Assembly: GCA_900550815.1 (NCBI GenBank)
Contig: URTW01000010.1
Coordinates: 1-20,728 of the forward strand
Direction of reading: 5' to 3'
DNA from: an uncultured Collinsella sp.
Lineage (GTDB): Bacteria; Actinomycetota; Coriobacteriia; Coriobacteriales; Coriobacteriaceae
Length of the DNA: 20,728 nt
The notes beneath the pieces are model-generated. The model saw only the letters and a list, made by a program, of their open reading frames with translations, made no database searches and had not been told where the DNA came from. The translations under genes were made by a program, and so were the position numbers. Shown piece by piece: positions 6,928 through 14,363 of the stretch; the first letter of the stretch is position 1, and each line of letters starts with the position of its first letter.

Positions 6928-8511
6928 ATGTCTGATCGTTTGACGGTCCTGACGTCTAAGAGCGTCTTTACCGGTACGGGGGACCTGCCGTTTGAAGGTT
7001 TCGTAGCGGTCCGTGGCAATCGAATTGAGGCTGTTGGCACCAAGTGTGAGGTAGCTTCGTAGTTGACCCAGGCGGACGAGGTAGTTGACCTGGGCGACCG
7101 CACTGTCATGCCTGGCCTGATCGATGTGCATACCTTCTATACAGGTTGGGCGCTGCGGACGTTGGGGTCTGATCTGTCCGGCGTCGCTGATGCCAAAGAG
7201 GCCGTGTCGCTCTTGCGTGCATGGAAAGAAGATCATCCGGATTGCGCGGCGGCTTTTGGCCACAACCTGCCCGAAACGTTGGCATCGGATGCCGAGAACG
7301 CAAATACGGCAGCTGTGTTTGACGATTGTTTTGGCGATATCCCTGTCGTCTGCTTTACACCGGGTGCGGAGACCTGCGTTCTCAATGCTGCCGCCAGTGC
7401 GCGATACGGCTTTACGCCCCAGGCGTGCTATGCCGAGAAGATCTGGCGCATGATGAGCGATTTCCTCGCGCTGCCCGAGGTGCGTGCCGGGTATTCGGAC
7501 TACATGAGCATGCTTAACGAGCGCGGCGTTACCGCCATCAAGGAGATGGCGTTTGATGACTACTACGGCTTTGCCGACGAAATGGCTCGCCGTGAGGAAT
7601 CTGGTGAGCTGACGGTTCGCGTCTCTATGATGTCGCAGCCGGTAGGTGCCGGTGCAAATCTGTCATATGCCCGCGAGGCACGAGAGCGCTTCCGGGGATC
7701 GTTCGTTCGTTTTTCTGGCTTCAACCGTATGACCGATCGCGGCGTATGGGCGGGGCTTGCCGAGATGATAGACCCCTATGAGGACACGGCCGATGCGGGC
7801 GCTGCCGGCAAGACGGTCGTCGAGGAGCCAGAGTGGGATCTGATTGAGAGCGAGCTACGTGCAATTGATGCTGACGGCTTCCGATATTCCTTGCATTGCC
7901 AGGGCGATGGCGCCGTTCGTCGCACCGTGGCGCTCTATGCCTCGCTGCCTCGAGACGAGCGTGGACGGATGCTTCGCCGCCATGCGATTACCGATCTCGA
8001 GAACTCTGACCCGACCGATCTTGTCGAGTTTGGCAAGTTGGGTGGAATTTGCGAGGTCTATCCGCAGATTTTGACGCTGGACCGGCGCGAGGATTGCCTG
8101 TCGATGATGCGTCGACAAATTGGCGAGACGCGACTTTTGCACAGCTGGAATCGCCGCGGCATGGAAGATTCCGGATGCACAGTGTGCTGTGGCACTGATT
8201 TACCGCTGCTGATTCCGAGCCTGGGCGAGTCAATCTACAGCGCGTGCGGCGGATTCTTCGCCGACGGACTGCCCGTGAATGAGGTCAACACGCTGACGCT
8301 TGTCGAGCTCTTGTGCGCTTGGACTGCCGGGGGCGCGTACGACCTGATGCGCGAAGACGAGCTGGGTACGCTCGAGGTTGGCAAGCTTGCCGATATCTGC
8401 GTGCTCGATCGGGATGTGTTCGACCTCGATTATCGCGACGCACGTGATCTTGCGGTTGACATGACGATGTCGGACGGACAAATCGTGTTCGATCGAAATA
8501 AGGAGGCATAA
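6928..8511 (+). pseudogene. YtcJ-like amidohydrolase interrupted by an in-frame TAG
   Basis: Amidohydrolase of the YtcJ/AepA (amidohydrolase 3) family, 527 codons from the ATG at 6928 to TAA, interrupted by TAG at 7060-7062 (codon 45). Both sides are in the same frame and read as one protein: residues 1-44 give the N-terminal strands (VLTSKSVFTGTG, AVRGNRIEAVGTK), and after the stop come VVDLGDRTVMPGLIDVH, HCQGDGAV, GTDLPL and the C-terminal LEVGKLADICVLDRD strand. The product may be lost, truncated, made by readthrough, or restarted at TTG 7063, which abuts the stop and would lack the first strands. The usual metal-binding HxH after GLIDV is HTF, so one ligand is missing. AGGTGG precedes the ATG, overlapping the stop of the carrier gene. 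The family hydrolyses amides or cyclic amides; the substrate here is unknown. Confidence 0.75.
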
Positions 8512-8512
8512 G

Positions 8513-9364
8513 ATGTCTGAATCCAAACCGACGCTGCACCGCGAACAGATTGCGGGCATGAATATCCACTACATCATGTGGTCGCTCGATTACTTCCTTG
8601 ATGTGCAGCAGCGTTTGGGCTTTGAGTCCATTGAGCTGTGGTGTGCGGAGCCGCATGTGACGCTCGACCACACGGGCTACTTTGAGGCTGAGGTCCTGGC
8701 GAAAAAGGCTTCAGACCGTGGGCTTAGGTATCGTACTCTGTGCCCCGAGAATGTTGTCTATCCTTGGCAGTACTGCGCACGCAAACCGCTGCATGAACAG
8801 CGCAGCCTGGCGTACTTTAAGCACGGCATTGAGCTTGCCGAGGTACTTGGGTGCGACCGTATGTCCGTCAACTCGGGCTGGGGCGACTGGGACGAGGACC
8901 GCGGGGAAGCCTGGAAGCGTAGCCGCGAGCACTTGTCCATTCTGGCGGAGTATGCCGGCGAGCACGGTCTGGTGCTTACGATGGAAAGCCTGCGTCCCGA
9001 GGAGAGCAACCTTGTGACGACGGTTTCCGATGCGAAGCGCATGATTGACGAGGTCGCGAGCCCGTACTTACAGCCCATGGTTGATACAACCGCGATGGGC
9101 GTTGCAGGCGAGACGCTCGAGGACTGGTTTGCCGCCTTTGGTGATGGGGCAATTCACGAGATGCACTTTATCGACGGTGACCCGTATGGCCATCTGGTAT
9201 GGGGCGATGGCAAGCACGATATGGACGCCTTTGTCGCCACACTCAACGCCCATGGTTTCGACGGCATGCTGGGCCAGGAAATCACGGACGGTCGTTACTA
9301 CGATGACCCGGCGGCGGCAGATGCCAAGAACATGGCAGCATTCGAGAAATATCTGATTGACTAA
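8513..9364 (+). CDS. frlC: FrlC-like sugar (fructoselysine 3-) epimerase
   Basis: 283-aa TIM-barrel protein of the AP endonuclease 2 / sugar phosphate isomerase-epimerase family. The closest match I recognise is E. coli FrlC, which interconverts fructoselysine and its C3 epimer psicoselysine. Shared features include the IELW segment (residues 40-43), CPENVVYP, and the strand TMESLRPEESNLV, which parallels EPLTPYESNVV of FrlC. The four metal ligands expected in the family are present: E158, D191, H218 and E256. AAGGAGG lies ahead of the ATG, and the gene starts one base after the stop of the amidohydrolase, so translation is probably coupled. The exact substrate cannot be fixed from sequence; another ketosugar epimerase is possible. 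Confidence 0.78.
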   Translation: MSESKPTLHREQIAGMNIHYIMWSLDYFLDVQQRLGFESIELWCAEPHVTLDHTGYFEAEVLAKKASDRGLRYRTLCPENVVYPWQYCARKPLHEQRSLAYFKHGIELAEVLGCDRMSVNSGWGDWDEDRGEAWKRSREHLSILAEYAGEHGLVLTMESLRPEESNLVTTVSDAKRMIDEVASPYLQPMVDTTAMGVAGETLEDWFAAFGDGAIHEMHFIDGDPYGHLVWGDGKHDMDAFVATLNAHGFDGMLGQEITDGRYYDDPAAADAKNMAAFEKYLID

Positions 9365-9426
9365 AACAACTATCGGCCACGCAACCAACGTCATTGATTG
9401 CGGGCCAAATAAGAAAGGAACTGGAT

Positions 9427-10395
9427 ATGAACGCACACGATCTGATCAAAGAGGCAATTGCCGAGAAGGGCAAGTTCGACAGCGTCTACTGGATTGCTTG
9501 CGGTGGCTCCATGATCGATTTGATCCCGGCTCACGAGCTTCTGCAGCGCGAGGCAACCACCTTCACTTCGTATATCTATACGGCTCGCGAGTTCGATATC
9601 ATGCGTCCTCGTCGTCTGGGCGAGAAGTCCCTGGTCATTGCTTGCAGCCACAGTGGCAACACCCCCGAGGTCGTCGAGGGCTGCGAGATTGCCCTTGCTG
9701 CCGGCGCTACGGTGATCGCCCAGACCGACAACGCTGGATCTAAGATCGACTCCGGCAAGTGGACCACGTGGGTCTACCCGTGGGGCGAGGGTGTGCCGCA
9801 GGCCGAGGTCCCCGCTGGCATTTCGCTGTCGCTTGCGGCAGAGCTGCTCGATCAGCAGGAGGGCTACGCCGATCTTGCCGATATGTATGCCGGTATCGCC
9901 GAGATGGATAAGATTCTTCCTCCGGCACGTGAGAAGGTAAATGCCGAGCTGGGCGATCGCTTTGCCAAGCTTTGCCAGGAGCACGAGTTCTTCTATATTC
10001 TGGGCAGCGGTCCCAACTTTAGCCAGACCTACGGTTTCGCTATCTGCTCTCTTATGGAGATGCAGTGGCAGCACTGCAGCTACATCCACTCTGCCGAGTA
10101 CTTCCATGGCCCCTTCGAGGCTACTCAGGATGGCGTTTTTTACTTCCTGCAGATGGGCTCCAGCGAGTGCCGTGCTATGGACGAGCGCGCCCTGGCGTTC
10201 CTTAAGACGCATACCGATACGCTGATGGTGCTCGATGCCAAGGAGTACGGTATGGAAGCCGTGCCGGCGAGCGTCCGTGCCTATCTGGACCCGGTGCTGT
10301 TCTACGCCATGAACTGCGAGCTGCGTGCTGCACGCGGCAAGGTGTTCGATCACGATCCCGATTTCCGTCGCTATATGGGTGTTGTCGAGTACTAG
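9427..10395 (+). CDS. frlB: FrlB-like SIS-domain deglycase
   Basis: 322-aa cytoplasmic protein with two SIS domains, in the FrlB/FraB group that splits fructoselysine 6-phosphate (or fructose-asparagine 6-phosphate) into glucose 6-phosphate and the free amino acid. Domain 1 has the phosphosugar loop ACSHSGNTPEV (residues 72-82). Domain 2 carries LGSGPNFSQTYG and the family segment HSAEYFHGPFE (221-231), matching SGEFRHGPLE in E. coli FrlB. The C-terminal signature FDHDPDFRRYMGVVEY also closely matches the E. coli protein (DHNPDERRYYGGLVEY). The start is the ATG at 9427, with AAAGGAA 8 nt upstream; the frame is open 11 codons further but has no better site. It is the key evidence that the cluster handles an Amadori-type compound. 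Confidence 0.85.
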   Translation: MNAHDLIKEAIAEKGKFDSVYWIACGGSMIDLIPAHELLQREATTFTSYIYTAREFDIMRPRRLGEKSLVIACSHSGNTPEVVEGCEIALAAGATVIAQTDNAGSKIDSGKWTTWVYPWGEGVPQAEVPAGISLSLAAELLDQQEGYADLADMYAGIAEMDKILPPAREKVNAELGDRFAKLCQEHEFFYILGSGPNFSQTYGFAICSLMEMQWQHCSYIHSAEYFHGPFEATQDGVFYFLQMGSSECRAMDERALAFLKTHTDTLMVLDAKEYGMEAVPASVRAYLDPVLFYAMNCELRAARGKVFDHDPDFRRYMGVVEY

Positions 10396-10409
10396 AAGGG
10401 GCAAAGGCC

Positions 10410-11273
10410 ATGGCATTTAACGTTAACGCGCTCGGATTTGGCGACAACGTCGTCGATCGCTACGAGCATATCCACACCATGTATCCCGGCGGCAATGCGG
10501 TGAACTTTGCCGTTTATGCCAAGAAATGCGGTGCCGCACGCTCCGCATACATGGGCATTTTTGGCAATGACGCCGCTGCCGAGCATGTTATTGCAAGCCT
10601 CGAGGATGAGGGTATCGAGCTTGACAAGTGCGAGCAGATGATTGGCGAGAACGGAGCGGCTCGCGTGACCGTCGTTGACGGTGACCGTGTCTTCCTTGGC
10701 TCCAACGAGGGCGGTATCCGTGGCGATGCGCGCTATGTCCTCGATCGCTTTGACCTTGCGTACATGAAGCAGTTCGATGTGGTTCATTCGGGCAACTATT
10801 GCTTTACCGAGCGCGAGCTGCCCAAGTTGAAGGCTGCGGGCGTCACGGTCTCTTTTGACTTTTCGGACGACTCCACCGACGAGTACTACGAGCAGATTGC
10901 GCCCTACGTTGATTTCGCTTTCTTTAGTGCGGCGGATGCCGCGAGTGAGGACGAGATTCGCGAGCGTTTGGCATGGGTGAAGGGTCTGGGTCCGCGTTTT
11001 GTGTCGGCTACGGCGGGCGCCGAGGGCTGCATTGCTTACGACGGCGAGCGTTATTACCGCCAGCTGGCTAAACCGGTAACGGACATGAAGGACACCATGG
11101 GGGCGGGCGACTCGTTCCTCACCGCGTGTTTGATGTGCTATCTCGATTCAGCCAAGCGTGGTGAGGATGGCGCCGAGGCCATCGAGCGCGCGCTCGACTT
11201 TGCTGCCGGGTTTGCCTCGACCGTGTGCGGTATGGAAGGTTCTTGGGGTCACGGGGCACCAATCGTCGAATAG
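10410..11273 (+). CDS. frlD: FrlD-like PfkB kinase
   Basis: 287-aa sugar kinase of the ribokinase/PfkB family, closely resembling E. coli FrlD (fructoselysine 6-kinase). The N-terminus GFGDNVVDRYEHIHTMYPGG, followed by NAVNFAVYA, parallels IGDNCVDIYPQ and GGNAVNVAVY of FrlD. The substrate-binding GGNAVN is at 27-32, SFDFSDD lies mid-protein, and the catalytic base is D234 in DTMGAGDSF. It uses ATP to phosphorylate the imported compound so that the SIS enzyme can cleave it. A short gap of 14 nt follows the FrlB-like gene, with AAGGGG as ribosome binding site. A terminator-like hairpin follows, so this may be the last gene of the proximal transcript. Confidence 0.83.
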   Translation: MAFNVNALGFGDNVVDRYEHIHTMYPGGNAVNFAVYAKKCGAARSAYMGIFGNDAAAEHVIASLEDEGIELDKCEQMIGENGAARVTVVDGDRVFLGSNEGGIRGDARYVLDRFDLAYMKQFDVVHSGNYCFTERELPKLKAAGVTVSFDFSDDSTDEYYEQIAPYVDFAFFSAADAASEDEIRERLAWVKGLGPRFVSATAGAEGCIAYDGERYYRQLAKPVTDMKDTMGAGDSFLTACLMCYLDSAKRGEDGAEAIERALDFAAGFASTVCGMEGSWGHGAPIVE

Positions 11274-11343
11274 CTTAAGAAAGCGTACGGCGGTCTGGCT
11301 ATGAGGCCTTGGACAGCCGATGCAAAACAATATGCGAAACGCG

Positions 11344-11377
11344 AAAAGGGGGCTCGCCATATGGTGGGTCCCCTTTT
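11344..11377 (+). terminator. strong hairpin dividing the catabolic cluster
   Basis: A 34-nt nearly complete dyad: AAAAGGGG (11344-11351) pairs with CCCCTTTT (11370-11377), and the inner bases continue to pair with three G-T wobbles up to CCAT/ATGG. The A run before and T run in the second arm are typical of intrinsic terminators. It ends 7 nt before the ribosome binding site of the second kinase, so it probably reduces or conditions expression of the distal genes. Confidence 0.65.
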
Positions 11378-11394
11378 GAACATTGGAGAAGAGT

Positions 11395-12195
11395 ATGGGT
11401 ATTAAAGCGTGTGCGGCTGGTTTTTGCTGCGCGGACGTCTATCAAAACATCGGCGTGTTCTATCCGACTGGTAACGGCATTGACTGGGGTATCCATCTTG
11501 CACGAATGGGCGTTTCGGTATCCGCCGTGTCGGTTGTCGGCAAGGACGAGTACGGAGACAAGATGAGAGAGGCGCTGGCCGCTGAGGGGCTCGATATCTC
11601 ACATCTGCGGGTGGAGGATGGCGACACCTCGGTGATGCTCATGGCGTTGAAAGACGGCGTCGATCGCGTACATCTCGAGGCAATTGATGGCGTAATGGAG
11701 ACATATCGACCGAATGAAGACGACCGGGAGTTTATCCTAGAGCATGACATCATTCACACCGACCTGTTTGGCAATTGTTTGGACCTCCTGCCCGAATGGC
11801 ATAATGCGGGCAAGACGGTGGTTATGGACTTCTCGGTGTTCAGCCAGGATCCCGAATATGCATGCGAGGCTCATTTTCCTTACGTAGACTATGCGTTCAT
11901 GTCGTTTGAAGAGGACACTCCGGAGCTGCGGGACTGGGTACGCCACGTGCAGGGATTGGGACCGCGCGTTGCGGTTGCCACGCTTGGCGAGAAGGGGAGC
12001 ATTGCCTATGACGGTGAGCGCTTCTATGAGTGCGGGATCGTACCGGCGGAGAAGGTCGTTAATACCGTGGGTGCCGGCGACTCGTATATTGCCGGGTTTA
12101 CCAAGGGCGTGATCGATGGCCTTAATATTCCGGCGTGTATGAAGGCGGGTGCTGAGCTGTCGTCCCGAGTGATTGGTTCGTTTGAGCCGTACTAG
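11395..12195 (+). CDS. second, diverged PfkB/FrlD-type kinase
   Basis: 266-aa PfkB-family sugar kinase and a paralogue of the preceding gene. The catalytic motif NTVGAGDSY (base D229) and AVATLGEKGSIAYDGERFY are intact. The substrate-binding segment differs: TGNGID (25-30) stands where the first kinase and FrlD have GGNAVN. It therefore probably phosphorylates a different sugar or derivative. The start is the ATG at 11395, with GGAG 6 nt upstream; an in-frame TTG at 11383 precedes that site and is unlikely. The gene lies immediately after a strong hairpin, and 27 nt before the next amidohydrolase, so it appears to open the distal half of the cluster. Confidence 0.8.
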   Translation: MGIKACAAGFCCADVYQNIGVFYPTGNGIDWGIHLARMGVSVSAVSVVGKDEYGDKMREALAAEGLDISHLRVEDGDTSVMLMALKDGVDRVHLEAIDGVMETYRPNEDDREFILEHDIIHTDLFGNCLDLLPEWHNAGKTVVMDFSVFSQDPEYACEAHFPYVDYAFMSFEEDTPELRDWVRHVQGLGPRVAVATLGEKGSIAYDGERFYECGIVPAEKVVNTVGAGDSYIAGFTKGVIDGLNIPACMKAGAELSSRVIGSFEPY

Positions 12196-12222
12196 GGTCA
12201 AATGCCTGGAAAGGAGTACGAA

Positions 12223-13083
12223 ATGGTTATCGACATGTTGGTCCATCCTATGCTCTACGGCGAGATCTGTAAGCCGGGTGATGAGCCTGATGGATTCGGC
12301 TTTTGGTCACGAGAATTTGGTATGGGGCATATGGGCCCCATGGATTGGGATGAGCTTCAAGTCGAGATGGACGTCTGCGACGTGCAGAAGAGTGTACTCA
12401 TGCCGCTCGATGTAACCACGGCATGCGGAGGGCATTTTGGCACCAATGACCAGATTGCCATGCTGGTTGCCGCGCATCCCGATCGTCTATGGGGATTTGC
12501 GAGCGTAGATCCGCAGGTGAGCGGTGCCGCAGACGAATTGGAGCGCGCCTTTACCGAGTTGGGGGCAAAGGGGCTTTGCCTGCATCCTGCAAAGCAGGGT
12601 TTTGCCCCCGATGATGCTGTGGCCGAGCCGCTTTACGAGCTGTGCGAGCGCTATAACAATCCGGTGGTTTTCCATGCCGGTATGTCTTGGGAGCCTGGCG
12701 CAGAGCTCTCGCGCAGTAATCCGCTTGCATTTGAGCACACAATCGCAACGCATCCAAATGTGCGCTTTAGTTTGACCCACTTTGGCTGGCCCTGGGTGCG
12801 CGAGACCGTGGCGATGCTGCTCAAGTATCCCAACTGCTACACGGACACCTCTATCACTTACATCGATTCGCCCGAGGAGATGATGCAGCGTCTTTTCACG
12901 GTCGATATGGGGCCGCTGTGGTATGAGCGCGCGCTATCGCATCAAGTGATGTTCGCCAGCAATACACCGCGCTTCCGTGCGTTCAAACTCAAGCGGGCAC
13001 TCGATACCGTGTCCATGCGCGATGATGCGCGAGAAAGGCTCTACGGGGGTAATGCCCTGCGTTTTCTTGAAGGGGATGAGTGA
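12223..13083 (+). CDS. amidohydrolase-2 family TIM-barrel protein with altered metal site
   Basis: 286-aa protein related to the amidohydrolase 2 family (metal-dependent hydrolases and decarboxylases). Family-like elements are the N-terminal strand and turn VIDMLVHP, GFASVDPQ, GLCLHPAKQGFAPDD, VVFHAGMSW, SLTHFGWPWV and the C-terminal LYGGNALRFL. Two expected metal or catalytic positions differ: the usual H-x-H reads L-V-H (Leu at 12238-12240), and the usual Asp of FGSD-P reads Asn in FASNTP (residue 247). The activity may thus be unusual or lost. The start is the ATG at 12223, with GGAAAGGAG 6 nt upstream; the ATG at 12202 lies before that site. The stop overlaps the next gene's possible GTG start by 4 nt. 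Confidence 0.75.
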   Translation: MVIDMLVHPMLYGEICKPGDEPDGFGFWSREFGMGHMGPMDWDELQVEMDVCDVQKSVLMPLDVTTACGGHFGTNDQIAMLVAAHPDRLWGFASVDPQVSGAADELERAFTELGAKGLCLHPAKQGFAPDDAVAEPLYELCERYNNPVVFHAGMSWEPGAELSRSNPLAFEHTIATHPNVRFSLTHFGWPWVRETVAMLLKYPNCYTDTSITYIDSPEEMMQRLFTVDMGPLWYERALSHQVMFASNTPRFRAFKLKRALDTVSMRDDARERLYGGNALRFLEGDE

Positions 13084-13514
13084 ACATGGTGACACTCGAG
13101 ACATTGAGCTATCTATCGACTGCTCCGGACCAGTTCATCGATATTACCGAGGACGTGCACGCTGCCATCGAACGCAGCTCGGTGACCAATGGCTTGGCAG
13201 CGATTATTTTGTCGCATACGACCTGTGGAATCGTGGTAAACGAGGGGCTGCCCTGCGTGGAGACGGATCTTATGGAGACGCTTGCTCGCATCGCCCCACT
13301 CGATGCCCCCTATGCGCACGCACACTTCTTGCCGAGCTATGGAGCCACCGGTAACAACTCCTGTGGGCATATCAAGAGCATGATTTGTGGAAACAGTTGC
13401 TTCTTTCCCGTCCAAGATGGCCACATCGTGTGCGGAAGTGCCCAGAACATCTATCTTGCGGAGTTTGACGGTCCGCAGAAGCGAAAAGTGTACGTCGAGG
13501 TGCTGGGGGAGTAA
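13080..13514 (+). CDS. yjbQ: YjbQ family protein (UPF0047)
   Basis: 144-aa small cytoplasmic protein of the YjbQ/UPF0047 family, about the normal length. Members fold as beta sandwiches and some show a side activity of thiamine-phosphate synthesis; their real role is not settled. Conserved segments are LSHTTCGIVVNE (44-55), matching QHTSASLTLNEN in E. coli YjbQ, GHIKSMICGNSCFFPVQDG (96-114), and CGSAQNIYLAEFDG. The GTG at 13080 overlaps the preceding stop and sits 4 nt after AGGGG; an ATG at 13086 is an alternative. Its tight place between an amidohydrolase and a BtpA-family gene suggests a catabolic role rather than thiamine synthesis (inference). Confidence 0.82.
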   Translation: MNMVTLETLSYLSTAPDQFIDITEDVHAAIERSSVTNGLAAIILSHTTCGIVVNEGLPCVETDLMETLARIAPLDAPYAHAHFLPSYGATGNNSCGHIKSMICGNSCFFPVQDGHIVCGSAQNIYLAEFDGPQKRKVYVEVLGE

Positions 13515-13547
13515 CGTCCCTGCAATAACCCTATGAAGGAGCGCGTT

Positions 13548-14357
13548 ATGTCGTTTCTAACTTCGATGTTCAAGACCGAAAAGCCGGTTATCGGAATGCT
13601 GCACCTGCGTCCTCTGCCGGGCGATCCACTGTATTACCCGGGCGGAAGCGTGTCACAAGTCGTGGAAGCCGCCAAGCGCGATCTCGAAGCGTTGCAACAG
13701 GGCGGTGTCGATGGCATTTTGATTACCAATGAGCTCTCGATGCCCTATGAGCAGCACGTTTCTGCTTCAACCCTTGCATCGATGGGCTATGTAATCGGGG
13801 CTCTGTCCCATGATCTGTCGACCCCTTGGGGAGCCGAGGCTATTTACGACGGTGATGCCACAATCGAGCTGTGCGCTGCCGTCGACGCGCAGTTCACGCG
13901 CTGCAATTTTTGCGGTGCCTGGGCCGGTGATCTCGGGCTGATTAACCGAGATTTCGCGCACACCATGCGTCGCAAGGCGGCGCTGCGCCTGGACGACCTC
14001 AAGCTTTTTCACTTCATCACGAGCGAGGGGGAGGTTTATCTTAACGACCGCACGACTGCGGACATTGCCGATTCACTTCTCTTTAATTGCCTACCGGATG
14101 CGATGGTCATCGGCGGTTCGGCTGCCGGTCGTGGCGCTTCGGGCGAGCTTGCCGATGAGGTTCGCGAGCGTGTTGGCCAAGTACCTGTGGTATGTGGCAC
14201 CGGTTGTCGCGAAAATACCGTGGCTGGCGTATTTGCTCACTACGATGGCGCGTTTGTCGGCACGTGCTTAAAGCGCGACGGAAAGCTGGATGCCCCGGTC
14301 GATGTTGAGCGGGTAGCTCGTGTTATGGCTGCCGCTCGTACGGCGCGAGGGGAGTAG
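13548..14357 (+). CDS. BtpA/SgcQ family TIM-barrel protein
   Basis: 269-aa protein of the BtpA/SgcQ family, predicted TIM barrels of unproven function. BtpA is named for a cyanobacterial photosystem I biogenesis factor, and SgcQ is encoded in an E. coli sugar operon. Recognisable segments are KPVIGMLHLRPLPGDP, GVDGILITNELSMPY, CGAWAGDLGLINRD, DAMVIGGSAAGRGAS, VPVVCGTGCRENTV and the barrel-end AFVGTCLKRDGKLDAPVD. The latter two are typical of phosphate-binding barrel loops. The start is the ATG at 13548, with GAAGGAG 6 nt upstream; the ATG at 13533 lies before that site. It follows yjbQ by 33 nt and precedes the FGGY kinase by 6 nt, so it probably acts on a sugar-linked intermediate in the same pathway. 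Confidence 0.83.
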   Translation: MSFLTSMFKTEKPVIGMLHLRPLPGDPLYYPGGSVSQVVEAAKRDLEALQQGGVDGILITNELSMPYEQHVSASTLASMGYVIGALSHDLSTPWGAEAIYDGDATIELCAAVDAQFTRCNFCGAWAGDLGLINRDFAHTMRRKAALRLDDLKLFHFITSEGEVYLNDRTTADIADSLLFNCLPDAMVIGGSAAGRGASGELADEVRERVGQVPVVCGTGCRENTVAGVFAHYDGAFVGTCLKRDGKLDAPVDVERVARVMAAARTARGE

Positions 14358-14363
14358 GCACCT

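Noticed and set aside
5773..7263. 496-codon open frame on the minus strand
   Set aside because: It lies opposite the carrier and amidohydrolase genes, crosses their junction and shows no recognisable domain.
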